Shown here: one piece after another, positions 1 to 6,302 of the stretch
Layout of the letters: every line of letters starts with the position of its first letter
How positions within the stretch are numbered: the stretch's first letter is position 1
Notes under the pieces: model-generated
What the model was told of the DNA's origin: nothing
What the model saw: the letters and a program-made list of their open reading frames with translations, nothing else
Databases searched by the model: none
Source: Phycisphaerae bacterium
GTDB lineage: Bacteria > Planctomycetota > Phycisphaerae > Phycisphaerales > SM1A02
DNA: 7,836 bases
Assembly (NCBI GenBank): GCA_002718515.1
Contig: PBEX01000014.1
Span: 1,050-8,885 of the forward strand
Reading direction: 5' to 3'
Program-made: the position numbers and the translations under genes

Positions 1-272
1 CAATGATGTTTATGGGACAAGTTTCAAGTGACGCTATATCTGTTGTTCTAGGTATTGCAGCTGGAATGTTCCTGTGCATTGCACTGACTGACTTATTGCC
101 TGAACTTCATTTTCATGGCCATGACAAACTTGGGCTTACCTTAGCTCTTTTGCTTGGCCTTGGTGTTTCGTATGGAATAACCCTGACGCATAGTCATGAT
201 CACGCTCACCAGGAACATCAGCATCACGACCACGCACATGTTCATGATCACGACCACGACCATACTCATTAA
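1..272 (+). CDS. ZIP-family metal transporter, C-terminal fragment (5' end outside window)
   Basis: This is the end of a ZIP (ZupT/SLC39-like) transporter, which moves zinc or other divalent metals into the cytoplasm. The frame is open to the left edge, so the Met at position 3 is probably internal. Counting from that Met, two hydrophobic segments are visible, at residues about 11-34 and 43-61. The first contains AGMFLCIALTDLLPEL, which matches the penultimate ZIP helix (AG-F-L-ALxDLLPE pattern). The second fits the last helix. A short HFHGHDK loop lies between them. The protein ends in a tail in which 14 of the last 27 residues (63-89) are His, alternating with Asp and Ala. In an eight-helix ZIP both ends face outside, so this tail would be periplasmic (inference from family topology). 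The metal-binding helices 4 and 5 are off the window, so specificity cannot be judged. It lies 22 nt upstream of ileS on the same strand. Confidence 0.8.
   Translation, partial: MMFMGQVSSDAISVVLGIAAGMFLCIALTDLLPELHFHGHDKLGLTLALLLGLGVSYGITLTHSHDHAHQEHQHHDHAHVHDHDHDHTH
181..269 (+). repeat. Low-complexity CAY-GAY tract encoding a His/Asp tail
   Basis: Repeated CAY/GAY codons, often as catgat or cacgac units, encode alternating His-Asp/Ala at the transporter's C-terminus. The tract is an in-frame coding repeat, prone to length change by slippage. It is not an independent element. Confidence 0.7.
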
Positions 273-294
273 AGTCAATTACAATTAACCACCT

Positions 295-3048
295 ATGACG
301 CAGACGACACCAAACTACAAAAAGACACTCAAGTTGCCGAAGACATCCTTCCCAATGAGGGGTAATCTTTCGCAAAATGAACCGCAGTCAGTGAAGCGGT
401 GGGAGAAGGAAGCGCTGTATGCTTCAGTGTTGGCATCGCGGGATGAATGTAAACCATTTATCTTTCACGATGGTCCTCCATACGCCAATGGCGACATTCA
501 TGTCGGCCACTTGCTTAACAAAGTATTGAAAGACTTTGTCGTTCGTTCGCAATCCATGCAAGGGCAGCGGTGCCCATACACGCCAGGATGGGATTGTCAC
601 GGTCTTCCAATTGAACACAGAGTCATGACAGAACTCGTTGAGTCAGGCGGCATAGAAAAAATCAATGGTCTTGATGATGCATCACGGCGAATTGCGATTC
701 GACGAGCATGTAAAAAGTACGCAGAAAAATTCGTGAAACTCCAAACGAAGCAGATGAAACAACTGCTGACACTTGCTGACTACGACGACCCTTATCTCAC
801 AATGAATCCGAGATATGAAGCAGGCGTTCTAGATGTCTTTGCTGAACTCGTCAGTAAGGGTTTTGTCTATAGGCAACTCAAGCCAGTCCATTGGTCAATT
901 GCAAATGAAACTGCGCTTGCTGAAGCAGAACTTGAATATGAAGATCGGGAAGACCCCTCCGTCTTTGTACACTTTGAAGCGAGCGACAAAGATGCGGTTG
1001 CAACTGCATTTGGGGTAGCGCTTGACGAAACGCCTTCCTTTTTGATTTGGACAACGACGCCATGGACGCTCATTGCAAATATGGCAATTACAGTGTCACC
1101 TCGGTTTGAGTATTCGCTCGTGAAACTTGGTGACCGAATCACAGTTGTCGCAAGTGAATTGCTTGAACAGGTGGCTGGAAAAACTGATGCAACACCAGAG
1201 GTCATTGCGACATGTCAGGGTGATGCACTCATTGGATTGACATACCAACACAACATGTGCGAGCGTTCATGCCCAGTCATTGGTGGTGACCATGTTACGC
1301 TTGAAGATGGCACTGGACTTGTGCATACGGCTCCAGGTCACGGTACAGATGACTATATTGTTGGGCTTGCTCATGACCTTGACATTTATTGCCCCGTCCA
1401 AGCAGACGGTACTTATGACGAGACAGTTCCAGAATTTTTAAGTGGCCTTAGTGTCTGGGAAGCCAACGACGTGGTCATTGAATATCTCAAATCAAATGAA
1501 TCACTGTACTTCATGTCAATGTACAACCACAGCTACCCACATGACTGGCGAAGCAAAACGCCAGTCATTTTCCGTTCTACAGAACAGTGGTTTGTAAATG
1601 TAGATGGTGCACTGAGTGAGAATCTATCACTTCGTGAAAAAGCATTGCAAGCAACTGAACATGAAATCGACTTTATACCTGCGTGGGGACAAAACCGAAT
1701 GCGGGGTATGCTTGAATCAAGACCAGACTGGTGCTTGTCAAGACAACGCTCTTGGGGTCTTCCAATCCCTGCATTTAAACAGCAAGATGATTCAGTCTTG
1801 CTCACAAGCGATACTGTCAACGCAGTCGCACGCGTGTTTGAAGAACATGGCTCTGATGCTTGGTTTACGCAAACTCCTGAAGTTTTGCTTGCAAGTTGGG
1901 ACAACCCCGATGGCATAGACCTTGCATCTCTTGAAAAGATGCATGACATCTTCGATGTATGGTTTGAATCGGGTTCCTCTTGGAATGCAGTCATGCGAAA
2001 GCGAAATCAAGGGTACCCAGTCGACTTGTATCTTGAGGGCAGCGACCAACACCGCGGTTGGTTCCAACTTTCAATGTTGCCCGGCATCGCAGTCACTGGC
2101 GAATCGCCGTTTAAAAGCGTGATTACGCACGGCTTCATGGTCGCTAAAGATGGCCGCAAAATGAGCAAGAGTGGTGGGAACGCGCTCTCGGTCGAAGAAC
2201 TCTTGAAAGATTATGGTGCGGATGTCTGCCGTTGGTGGGTCGCTTCACTTGCGTATGACAATGACATCAAAGTAGACCTTTCATTCTTTGACATTGCGGG
2301 CGAAAGTTACCGCAAAATCCGAAACACATTGCGGTTCTTGCTTGGCAATTGTGGCGAAGTACAAAGTGAACTGCCACCTCCTACATCCATTGATGGCTGG
2401 GCACTCGCAAAGTGTGCTGAACTTCAAGACAAAGTCATCAGTGCTTTTAACGCTTACGAGTTCAGAACCGCTCAGCAAGCACTGTACGATTTCTGTAACG
2501 ACACGCTATCAGCGACATATTTGGCAGCAGTCAAGGATCGCCTCTATTGCGATGGCGCCTCTTCAGAAAGGCGTCTCCAAACGGTGTCAACAATCACGCG
2601 AATTTCAACAGTCCTTGTGAAGTTGCTCGCACCATTCTTGCCGCATACTGCAGATGAAGCGTGGCGTTCAATGCATGAAGATGCAACTTGTGTTCAACTT
2701 CAAAATTTTGATCCCTTTGCGTTTGAAGCATCTCCAGACTGGGGGACAGTTTTGGAAGTGAGAGATTTGGCACTCAAAGCATTGGAAGAAGCAAAGCAAG
2801 ATGGCATTGAGAACGCGCTTGATGCGGGATTGGTTTTACCAAGTTCAGTCGATGCGTTTGATGTGTGTGACCTCGCGGATTTATGCGGTGTCTCACGCGT
2901 GCGTTGCGAAGGCGATGATGTCGTTGTCGAAGAGTTGAAGGAGGAGCCGCGGTGTGACAGGTCATGGAAGCGTGATGGCACTGTGAAACTCAGAAGTGAT
3001 GGCGGCATGCTCTCAGACCGCGATGCAGAAGCAGTTGGAGTCGAGTAA
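295..3048 (+). CDS. ileS: Isoleucyl-tRNA synthetase (IleRS)
   Basis: A cytoplasmic class I synthetase that charges tRNA-Ile with isoleucine using ATP, and hydrolyses mischarged Val-tRNA-Ile in a CP1 editing domain. Visible motifs are HIGH as HVGH (69-72) within DGPPYANGDIHVGH, GWDCHGLPIEH (98-108), the editing motif TTTPWT (253-258) with HTAPGHGTDDY (344-354), WCLSRQRSWGLP (479-490), LEGSDQHRGWF (580-590) and KMSKS (622-626) followed by GGN. The helical anticodon-binding region follows. At 917 residues it is near the usual bacterial length of about 930. The start at 295 is supported by the family-typical N-terminus YKKTLKLPKTSFPMRGNL, although no Shine-Dalgarno precedes it. The C-terminal zinc finger is degenerate: where CxxC...CxxC is expected there is Cys887, Ser890, Ser907 and Asp910, although the surrounding residues (CDRSW, MLSDRDAEAV) still align. 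The bacterial-type sequence and C-terminus favour IleS1. Likely co-transcribed with the tRNA-binding gene 12 nt downstream. Confidence 0.97.
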   Translation: MTQTTPNYKKTLKLPKTSFPMRGNLSQNEPQSVKRWEKEALYASVLASRDECKPFIFHDGPPYANGDIHVGHLLNKVLKDFVVRSQSMQGQRCPYTPGWDCHGLPIEHRVMTELVESGGIEKINGLDDASRRIAIRRACKKYAEKFVKLQTKQMKQLLTLADYDDPYLTMNPRYEAGVLDVFAELVSKGFVYRQLKPVHWSIANETALAEAELEYEDREDPSVFVHFEASDKDAVATAFGVALDETPSFLIWTTTPWTLIANMAITVSPRFEYSLVKLGDRITVVASELLEQVAGKTDATPEVIATCQGDALIGLTYQHNMCERSCPVIGGDHVTLEDGTGLVHTAPGHGTDDYIVGLAHDLDIYCPVQADGTYDETVPEFLSGLSVWEANDVVIEYLKSNESLYFMSMYNHSYPHDWRSKTPVIFRSTEQWFVNVDGALSENLSLREKALQATEHEIDFIPAWGQNRMRGMLESRPDWCLSRQRSWGLPIPAFKQQDDSVLLTSDTVNAVARVFEEHGSDAWFTQTPEVLLASWDNPDGIDLASLEKMHDIFDVWFESGSSWNAVMRKRNQGYPVDLYLEGSDQHRGWFQLSMLPGIAVTGESPFKSVITHGFMVAKDGRKMSKSGGNALSVEELLKDYGADVCRWWVASLAYDNDIKVDLSFFDIAGESYRKIRNTLRFLLGNCGEVQSELPPPTSIDGWALAKCAELQDKVISAFNAYEFRTAQQALYDFCNDTLSATYLAAVKDRLYCDGASSERRLQTVSTITRISTVLVKLLAPFLPHTADEAWRSMHEDATCVQLQNFDPFAFEASPDWGTVLEVRDLALKALEEAKQDGIENALDAGLVLPSSVDAFDVCDLADLCGVSRVRCEGDDVVVEELKEEPRCDRSWKRDGTVKLRSDGGMLSDRDAEAVGVE

Positions 3049-3060
3049 ACTTCGCATACT

Positions 3061-3417
3061 ATGAGTGACTTTCTCCCCCAAATAGCGTATGAAGATTTTG
3101 CAAAGTTAGACCTTCGCGTCGTGACTGTGAAAAAAGCGGAACTGCACCCAGATGCAGACCGTCTGTTAAAACTTCAAATTGATGATGGCACAGAAGGCGG
3201 TCGTCAAATTTGCGCTGGCGTGAAGGCCTGGTATGCACCAGAAGATTTAGAAGGGTCCCAAGTGGTCATCGTTGCAAATCTTGAGCCACGCAAAATTCGC
3301 GGCGAAATTTCTGAGGGCATGGTTGTGGCTGCGACACGCAAAAATGGTGAAGAGGCAGAAGATGTTGCCGTCCTTCGCTGTGACCGCGAAATGCCAAACG
3401 GTGCAAAAGTCAGTTAA
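3061..3417 (+). CDS. Stand-alone tRNA-binding OB-fold protein (Trbp111 / MetRS C-terminal domain type)
   Basis: A 118-residue protein consisting of a single tRNA-binding domain of the EMAP-II/Trbp111 family, found either free or fused to the C-terminus of methionyl-tRNA synthetase as its dimerisation and tRNA-binding module. Diagnostic blocks are [12 protein letters not shown] (10-21), [16 protein letters not shown] (26-41), [18 protein letters not shown] (48-65) and [15 protein letters not shown] (73-87), matching the family pattern of F-K-D-R-V, HP-AD-L, GI-Y-PE-L-G and NL-P-K-G-S-GM. It resembles CsaA less well, because CsaA has a different central block. It has no catalytic domain, so it would act as a tRNA-binding partner or dimer. 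Automatic pipelines often name such proteins 'methionine--tRNA ligase subunit beta'; this window does not show whether MetRS lacks its own copy. It starts 12 nt after ileS with no clear Shine-Dalgarno, suggesting translation coupled to ileS. It converges on the PpiD-like gene with an 11-nt gap. Confidence 0.9.
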   Translation: MSDFLPQIAYEDFAKLDLRVVTVKKAELHPDADRLLKLQIDDGTEGGRQICAGVKAWYAPEDLEGSQVVIVANLEPRKIRGEISEGMVVAATRKNGEEAEDVAVLRCDREMPNGAKVS

Positions 3418-3428
3418 TTGTTTTACGG
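3418..3428. other. 11-nt convergent intergenic gap without terminator
   Basis: Only 11 nt separate the stops of the tRNA-binding gene (+) and the PpiD-like gene (-). I see no hairpin with a T-run in or beside it, so the two transcripts probably overlap at their 3' ends. Confidence 0.6.
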
Positions 3429-5339
3429 TTAAGAACCAGTTTCTTCGTTGTCTTCGTTGTCAACTTCGGTGTTGCCACGCTTGAATTGATGTCTTTGTGC
3501 AAGCGCATCAAACGAGAATACCTGTGTCACTTCTTCTGCACCACCAAGTTCATCAAAGGTGAGCAATGTTTGAAGCAAGTTCGTGTCTCCACCTGAGAGG
3601 CCAGTTGCAAGTTCTTGGCTCGCTGGCGTAATGCCAGAGAGTCGAACAACGACAAGTGACATGTTGTCTTCTGATGGAATCACGATGGTTCTGTTTTCAA
3701 CTGGAAGTTCTGAAAGAAGCACATCTTCAGAAAGTTGTTCTGCTGCGTTATGAATCGCGTCAACAACTGATGGGTCACTGAGAGTTAGACCATTGATGTT
3801 TGAACCCATTTCGTCGATGAGGGCACCAGTGCCGATGCGTGACAAAAGCGTCTGTGACATGAGTTGTCTACGTGTTGCTGCATCGAGGATTGCAGGCACG
3901 CCAGTTTCAACTCGCGTGATTGGTTGAGCTCGATTGACGATTGAATCTTGTGTTTGTGAAACTGCAAGCAAGCCATTTTGCTTGGCTTCTGCTTCAATCA
4001 TGTCTGCTTCTGCTTGGAGTGTTTCCCAGCGAGCAATTCTGCCAAGGTCATATTCCACAGCATCTCTCACTTCATCAACTGATTGAGCGCGACTTGCTGG
4101 GGATGCTTCAGTGAGGCGGAAGATGACAAGGTCATTTTCAGATGTCTCAAGGACAGGGGATGCAACTGATGCTTGGATGCCGAGGATACCATCGCCACCA
4201 AACTCCTTTGCTGCAAGGATCAGTTCGTCGAAGCGCTTTGGTGTATCACCAAGATTTGTCACGAATAAGTCGCCAAGGACTTCCATGTTTGCAGCGTCCG
4301 CTACCCTCTGGTAATCAGCAGAAGCTCCATATGCAGGGAGGGTGAGTGCGTATTCAGCTTGCAGTGCTTCGCCGAGCGCTTCAAAACTAAACTGTTTTTC
4401 ATCCCAATCTTCGGGAAGAACAAGGAAGCCGTTGATTGTTTCAAGACCTCTTCTTGGAGAGCGGAGTCGTTCATTTGCAAATCGAGCAATCTGGTCACGA
4501 GTGTTTGCCTCTAATTCGTCGAGGTACGCTTCACTGACTTCACTTGGGATTGCTGCACCCGCTTCAATAGTTGGAAAACGAGGGTCATGTTCATTTCGAC
4601 GCCAAAACTTTCGCTGTTCTTTTGAGGAAAACTCATCACTTGCTCTTGCTGCAGCCCGAATGGAATCACTTGGAATGGTGAGCCATTCAATCTTGAACCG
4701 GTCAGGCAGTTGGTAACCAAAACCGTAATCGCCCTCACCATTTGGCGTGTCAGCCCATTGTTCAAACTGCGCGTTAATGGCTTCTTCTGAGAAAGAACCA
4801 TTGTCTTCAGGCTTAGCAGGAATAATGACGCTTTCAATTGCTACTGAAGTAAACAAATCATCAGCAGCGTGGAAGAGTCTTCTGTCTGAGAATCTGCCTG
4901 CAGTTTGATAGAGTTGAACGAGGCGTTGAACACCTTGAAGGTGAGCAAGCGCATCGATAACGACTCTCGGTGAGACACCTGATTGTGATGCAATTGCAAG
5001 TAAATTTTGAGCATCAATGCCAACAGCATCTGCTGATGGAGTAAGGCCAGCTAAGTCTGCTTCTCTTGTGAGTAAGAACCAATGAGATGGTGACTCTAAC
5101 TCACCAACACCTGGAATCTGATCGTAGATCTGGTCAATGACTTGTGATTCAAGGACGATTTGTTGCCAATCTTCAAAGCCAACAGTCTCGCCGTCACCTA
5201 CAGTTGCTTGAGTTGTGCCAGCGTAGCCGGCCTGTTGAGCGAGTTGTTGAATAACATTTGGGGCAAGAAACGCAATCAGCAATAATGTACCCCCAACGCC
5301 TAGAATCCAGACGCTGTACTTACGAAGAAACTTAAACAT
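3429..5339 (-). CDS. Membrane-anchored PpiD/SurA-like periplasmic folding protein (no visible parvulin domain)
   Basis: A 636-residue protein with a short basic N-terminus (MFKFLRKY), one hydrophobic helix at about residues 9-27 and a long soluble remainder, the topology of PpiD: inner-membrane anchored with a periplasmic chaperone body. After the helix, ATVGDGETVGFEDWQQ resembles the start of a SurA/PpiD N-terminal domain (A-V-G-G-x-I-x-x-E/D-W/F). The block ENDLVIFRLTEASPASRAQS followed by DEVRDAVEYDL, at about residues 395-430, resembles the end of a PpiD prolyl-isomerase-like domain. I cannot find the usual parvulin core (HIL-, GG-LG, G-HI-), so isomerase activity is doubtful and a holdase role is more likely. 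The tail is acidic (EVDNEDNEE). AGAAGGG at 5350-5356 on the - strand, 10 nt from the ATG, is an adequate Shine-Dalgarno and supports this start. It lies 53 nt after rpsD, probably in its transcript. The family assignment is by resemblance and only moderately certain; the exact function is unknown. Confidence 0.7.
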   Translation of the reverse strand: MFKFLRKYSVWILGVGGTLLLIAFLAPNVIQQLAQQAGYAGTTQATVGDGETVGFEDWQQIVLESQVIDQIYDQIPGVGELESPSHWFLLTREADLAGLTPSADAVGIDAQNLLAIASQSGVSPRVVIDALAHLQGVQRLVQLYQTAGRFSDRRLFHAADDLFTSVAIESVIIPAKPEDNGSFSEEAINAQFEQWADTPNGEGDYGFGYQLPDRFKIEWLTIPSDSIRAAARASDEFSSKEQRKFWRRNEHDPRFPTIEAGAAIPSEVSEAYLDELEANTRDQIARFANERLRSPRRGLETINGFLVLPEDWDEKQFSFEALGEALQAEYALTLPAYGASADYQRVADAANMEVLGDLFVTNLGDTPKRFDELILAAKEFGGDGILGIQASVASPVLETSENDLVIFRLTEASPASRAQSVDEVRDAVEYDLGRIARWETLQAEADMIEAEAKQNGLLAVSQTQDSIVNRAQPITRVETGVPAILDAATRRQLMSQTLLSRIGTGALIDEMGSNINGLTLSDPSVVDAIHNAAEQLSEDVLLSELPVENRTIVIPSEDNMSLVVVRLSGITPASQELATGLSGGDTNLLQTLLTFDELGGAEEVTQVFSFDALAQRHQFKRGNTEVDNEDNEETGS

Positions 5340-5349
5340 GACGGAGTCG

Positions 5350-5356
5350 CCCTTCT
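5350..5356 (-). promoter_or_regulatory. Ribosome binding site of the PpiD-like gene
   Basis: On the - strand AGAAGGG lies 10 nt before the ATG at 5339-5337. It is a recognisable Shine-Dalgarno in a window where several genes have none, and it fixes the start so that the protein begins MFKFLRKY followed by its membrane helix. The 53-nt rpsD to PpiD-like spacer (5340-5392) shows no obvious terminator hairpin. Confidence 0.5.
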
Positions 5357-5392
5357 GTTCACACAGCTAATCGCTATATGAACTGATATACC

Positions 5393-5992
5393 TTAACGAT
5401 AGAATTCGACAATGAGGTTTGTGTTGACATCAAATGGAATTTGATCAGGCGTCGGTTGTGTGACGACTGTGCATGTCAACTCAGCTGGGTTCACATTGAG
5501 CCATTCTGAAACGATGTGGCCAGCAAGTGTTTCCATATTCTGTCTTGCAAGGTTGTGTGCTTTTGGGCGAAGCGAAATCACGTCGCCTGCCTTCACTGCG
5601 AAACTTGGACGGTCGACTTTTTTGCCATTAACAAGAATGTGACCATGAACAACCATTTGTCGTGCAGCCCAAATTGTTCGAACAAAGCCCGCGCGACGAA
5701 GTACGTTGTCGAGACGTTGTTCTAGAAGTTGCAAAAGCACTTCACCCGTGTTGCCACGCATTCGGCTTGCCTCAGCGATGTAACGACGGAATTGTTTTTC
5801 AAGAATGTTGTAGTGGTAACGAAGCTTTTGTTTTTCTACAAGACGAATGCCATAGTCTTTCAATCGACGACCACGAAAACCGTGCGCACCTGGAGGTGTG
5901 AGTTGACGCTTTGCGGTGTGCTTTGGGATGTCCGCAATTGGAACACCGACGCGACGAGAGAGTTTGACTTTGGGTCCGAGATAACGAGCCAT
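5393..5992 (-). CDS. rpsD: 30S ribosomal protein S4, zinc-free (C-minus) form
   Basis: Primary 16S rRNA-binding protein that nucleates assembly of the 30S body; in many bacteria it also represses its own synthesis. The 199-residue protein starts MARYLGPKVKLSRR, the conserved S4 N-terminus. Other matches are PPGAHGFRGRRLKDYGIRL (33-51), the EKQKLRYHYNILEKQFRRY block (53-71) and the S4 RNA-binding domain from about 93 (RLDNVLRRAGF, ARQMVVHGHILVNGKKVDRP, GDVISL). The N-terminal cysteines that bind zinc in C-plus S4 proteins are absent; the only Cys is 174, so this is the C-minus form. The frame stays open to a Met at 6115, but the added 41 residues match nothing in S4, so the start is placed at 5992. 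The nearest Shine-Dalgarno-like AGGA is about 15 nt upstream and weak. No other alpha-operon gene is adjacent; the gene stands alone behind a structured leader and ahead of the PpiD-like gene. Confidence 0.97.
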   Translation of the reverse strand: MARYLGPKVKLSRRVGVPIADIPKHTAKRQLTPPGAHGFRGRRLKDYGIRLVEKQKLRYHYNILEKQFRRYIAEASRMRGNTGEVLLQLLEQRLDNVLRRAGFVRTIWAARQMVVHGHILVNGKKVDRPSFAVKAGDVISLRPKAHNLARQNMETLAGHIVSEWLNVNPAELTCTVVTQPTPDQIPFDVNTNLIVEFYR

Positions 5993-6019
5993 AAATGAAT
6001 TACCAATTCCTGAAAGAAT

Positions 6020-6069
6020 CACCTGTTTGGGGAACAATCGACCATCGATCAAATACCCAAAAATAGGTG
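6020..6069 (-). promoter_or_regulatory. rpsD leader: Nested stem-loop in the rpsD leader, candidate S4 autoregulatory element
   Basis: Read on the - strand, CACCT (6069-6065) pairs with AGGTG (6024-6020). After an asymmetric 3x1 internal loop, TTTGGG (6061-6056) pairs with CCCAAA (6031-6026). Inside, ATCGA (6049-6045) pairs with TCGAT (6041-6037) across a TGG loop. This gives 16 base pairs in a three-tier structure ending 27 nt before the rpsD ATG. S4 binds structured leaders of its own mRNA in Bacillus and E. coli (established). That this element does the same here is inference from position and structure only. Confidence 0.45.
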
Positions 6070-6074
6070 GTGAA

Positions 6075-6100
6075 CGGCGAATTTGACCACAAAATCGCCG
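6075..6100 (-). promoter_or_regulatory. GC-rich inverted repeat upstream of rpsD
   Basis: Perfect 6-bp inverted repeat CGGCGA / TCGCCG (6075-6080 and 6095-6100) with a 14-nt loop. On the - strand no T-run follows, so it is unlikely to be a terminator. It could be a second helix of the rpsD leader or an operator. It overlaps the weak TTGACG-17-TCAAAT promoter candidate, and both cannot be leader and promoter of the same start site. Confidence 0.35.
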
Positions 6101-6109
6101 ATTCGTCAA

Positions 6110-6133
6110 CCCCAAAAGGGGGTCCCCGAAGGG
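6110..6133 (-). promoter_or_regulatory. Pair of small hairpins, one with a C(UUCG)G tetraloop
   Basis: On the - strand CCC-TTCG-GGG (6133-6124) is immediately followed by a second hairpin CCCC-TTTT-GGGG (6121-6110). The C(UUCG)G loop is an unusually stable RNA tetraloop (known), though both stems are short at 3 and 4 bp. There is no downstream T-run. They may be the 5' part of the rpsD leader if transcription starts upstream of 6133. Confidence 0.3.
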
Positions 6134-6250
6134 CGAAATTCACCAGGTCCGATAATGCGTGTTTTTTGCGTCAAATCATTGATTTCTGTAAGTGGAAACC
6201 TTGAATATTCAGGGATTTAGCAAACTTTTTATCCCCTAAAGCGTTTTGAA

Positions 6251-6256
6251 AGGGAG
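6251..6256 (+). promoter_or_regulatory. Shine-Dalgarno sequence of the 12-codon leader ORF
   Basis: AGGGAG, preceded by AA, lies 7 nt before the ATG at 6264. It is the best ribosome binding site in the window; ileS, the tRNA-binding gene and rpsD have weak or no sites. It points to translation starting at 6264 and is the main reason to take the short ORF seriously. Confidence 0.5.
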
Positions 6257-6263
6257 TGCCGAT

Positions 6264-6302
6264 ATGCATGGGCGGCATACAACAAAGGCTATTTATAGAT
6301 GA
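6264..6302 (+). CDS. Putative 12-residue leader peptide, translationally coupled to the 85-codon ORF
   Basis: The ORF encodes MHGRHTTKAIYR and ends in TGA at 6300-6302, overlapping the ATG (6299-6301) of the next ORF as ATGA, the classical arrangement for termination-reinitiation coupling. AGGGAG lies 7 nt upstream. The peptide is basic, with no run of a single amino acid typical of attenuators, so any regulatory signal would more likely be coupling or stalling than amino-acid attenuation. The alternative is chance: a good AGGGAG next to an ATG, with the true start at 6299 served by AAAGG (6284-6288) 10 nt upstream. No homologue is recognised. Confidence 0.4.
   Translation: MHGRHTTKAIYR

Larger units (their letters stand above)
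5993..6298. other. 306-nt divergent intergenic region
   Basis: No protein or tRNA gene that I can support lies in most of this interval. The rpsD side (5993-6133) holds several inverted repeats, listed separately, and looks like a - strand leader. The other side (about 6190-6298) holds the leader of the small + strand ORF pair. Promoters must lie here for both directions, but none is convincing. On the - strand TTGACG occurs at 6109-6104 with TCAAAT 17 nt later (6086-6081), and TTGACG occurs again at 6174-6169 without a good -10. On the + strand TTGAAT (6201-6206) and TTTTAT (6227-6232) are 20 nt apart, which is too wide. Confidence 0.6.

Noticed and set aside
136..375. 79-codon - strand ORF across the ZIP tail and ileS start
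   Set aside because: Its Arg/Asp/His-rich sequence is only the reverse reading of the His-codon tract.
3429..5339. Repeated frames opposite the PpiD-like gene as a second coding layer
   Set aside because: The overlapping + strand ORFs are 67-124 codons, have Ser/Arg-rich random-looking composition and no ribosome sites; expected by chance opposite a long gene.
6081..6109. sigma-70 promoter TTGACG-17-TCAAAT for rpsD
   Set aside because: The -35 is good but the -10 lacks the conserved A at position 2, and the site overlaps a 6-bp inverted repeat; too weak to list as a promoter.
5993..6115. 41-residue in-frame N-terminal extension of S4 starting at 6115
   Set aside because: S4 proteins begin at MARYxGPK. 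The extension resembles nothing known, falls in the inverted-repeat region and has no ribosome site.
6110..6133. GC-rich hairpins as a rho-independent terminator
   Set aside because: Neither strand has a T-run directly after the stems, and no gene ends just before them.
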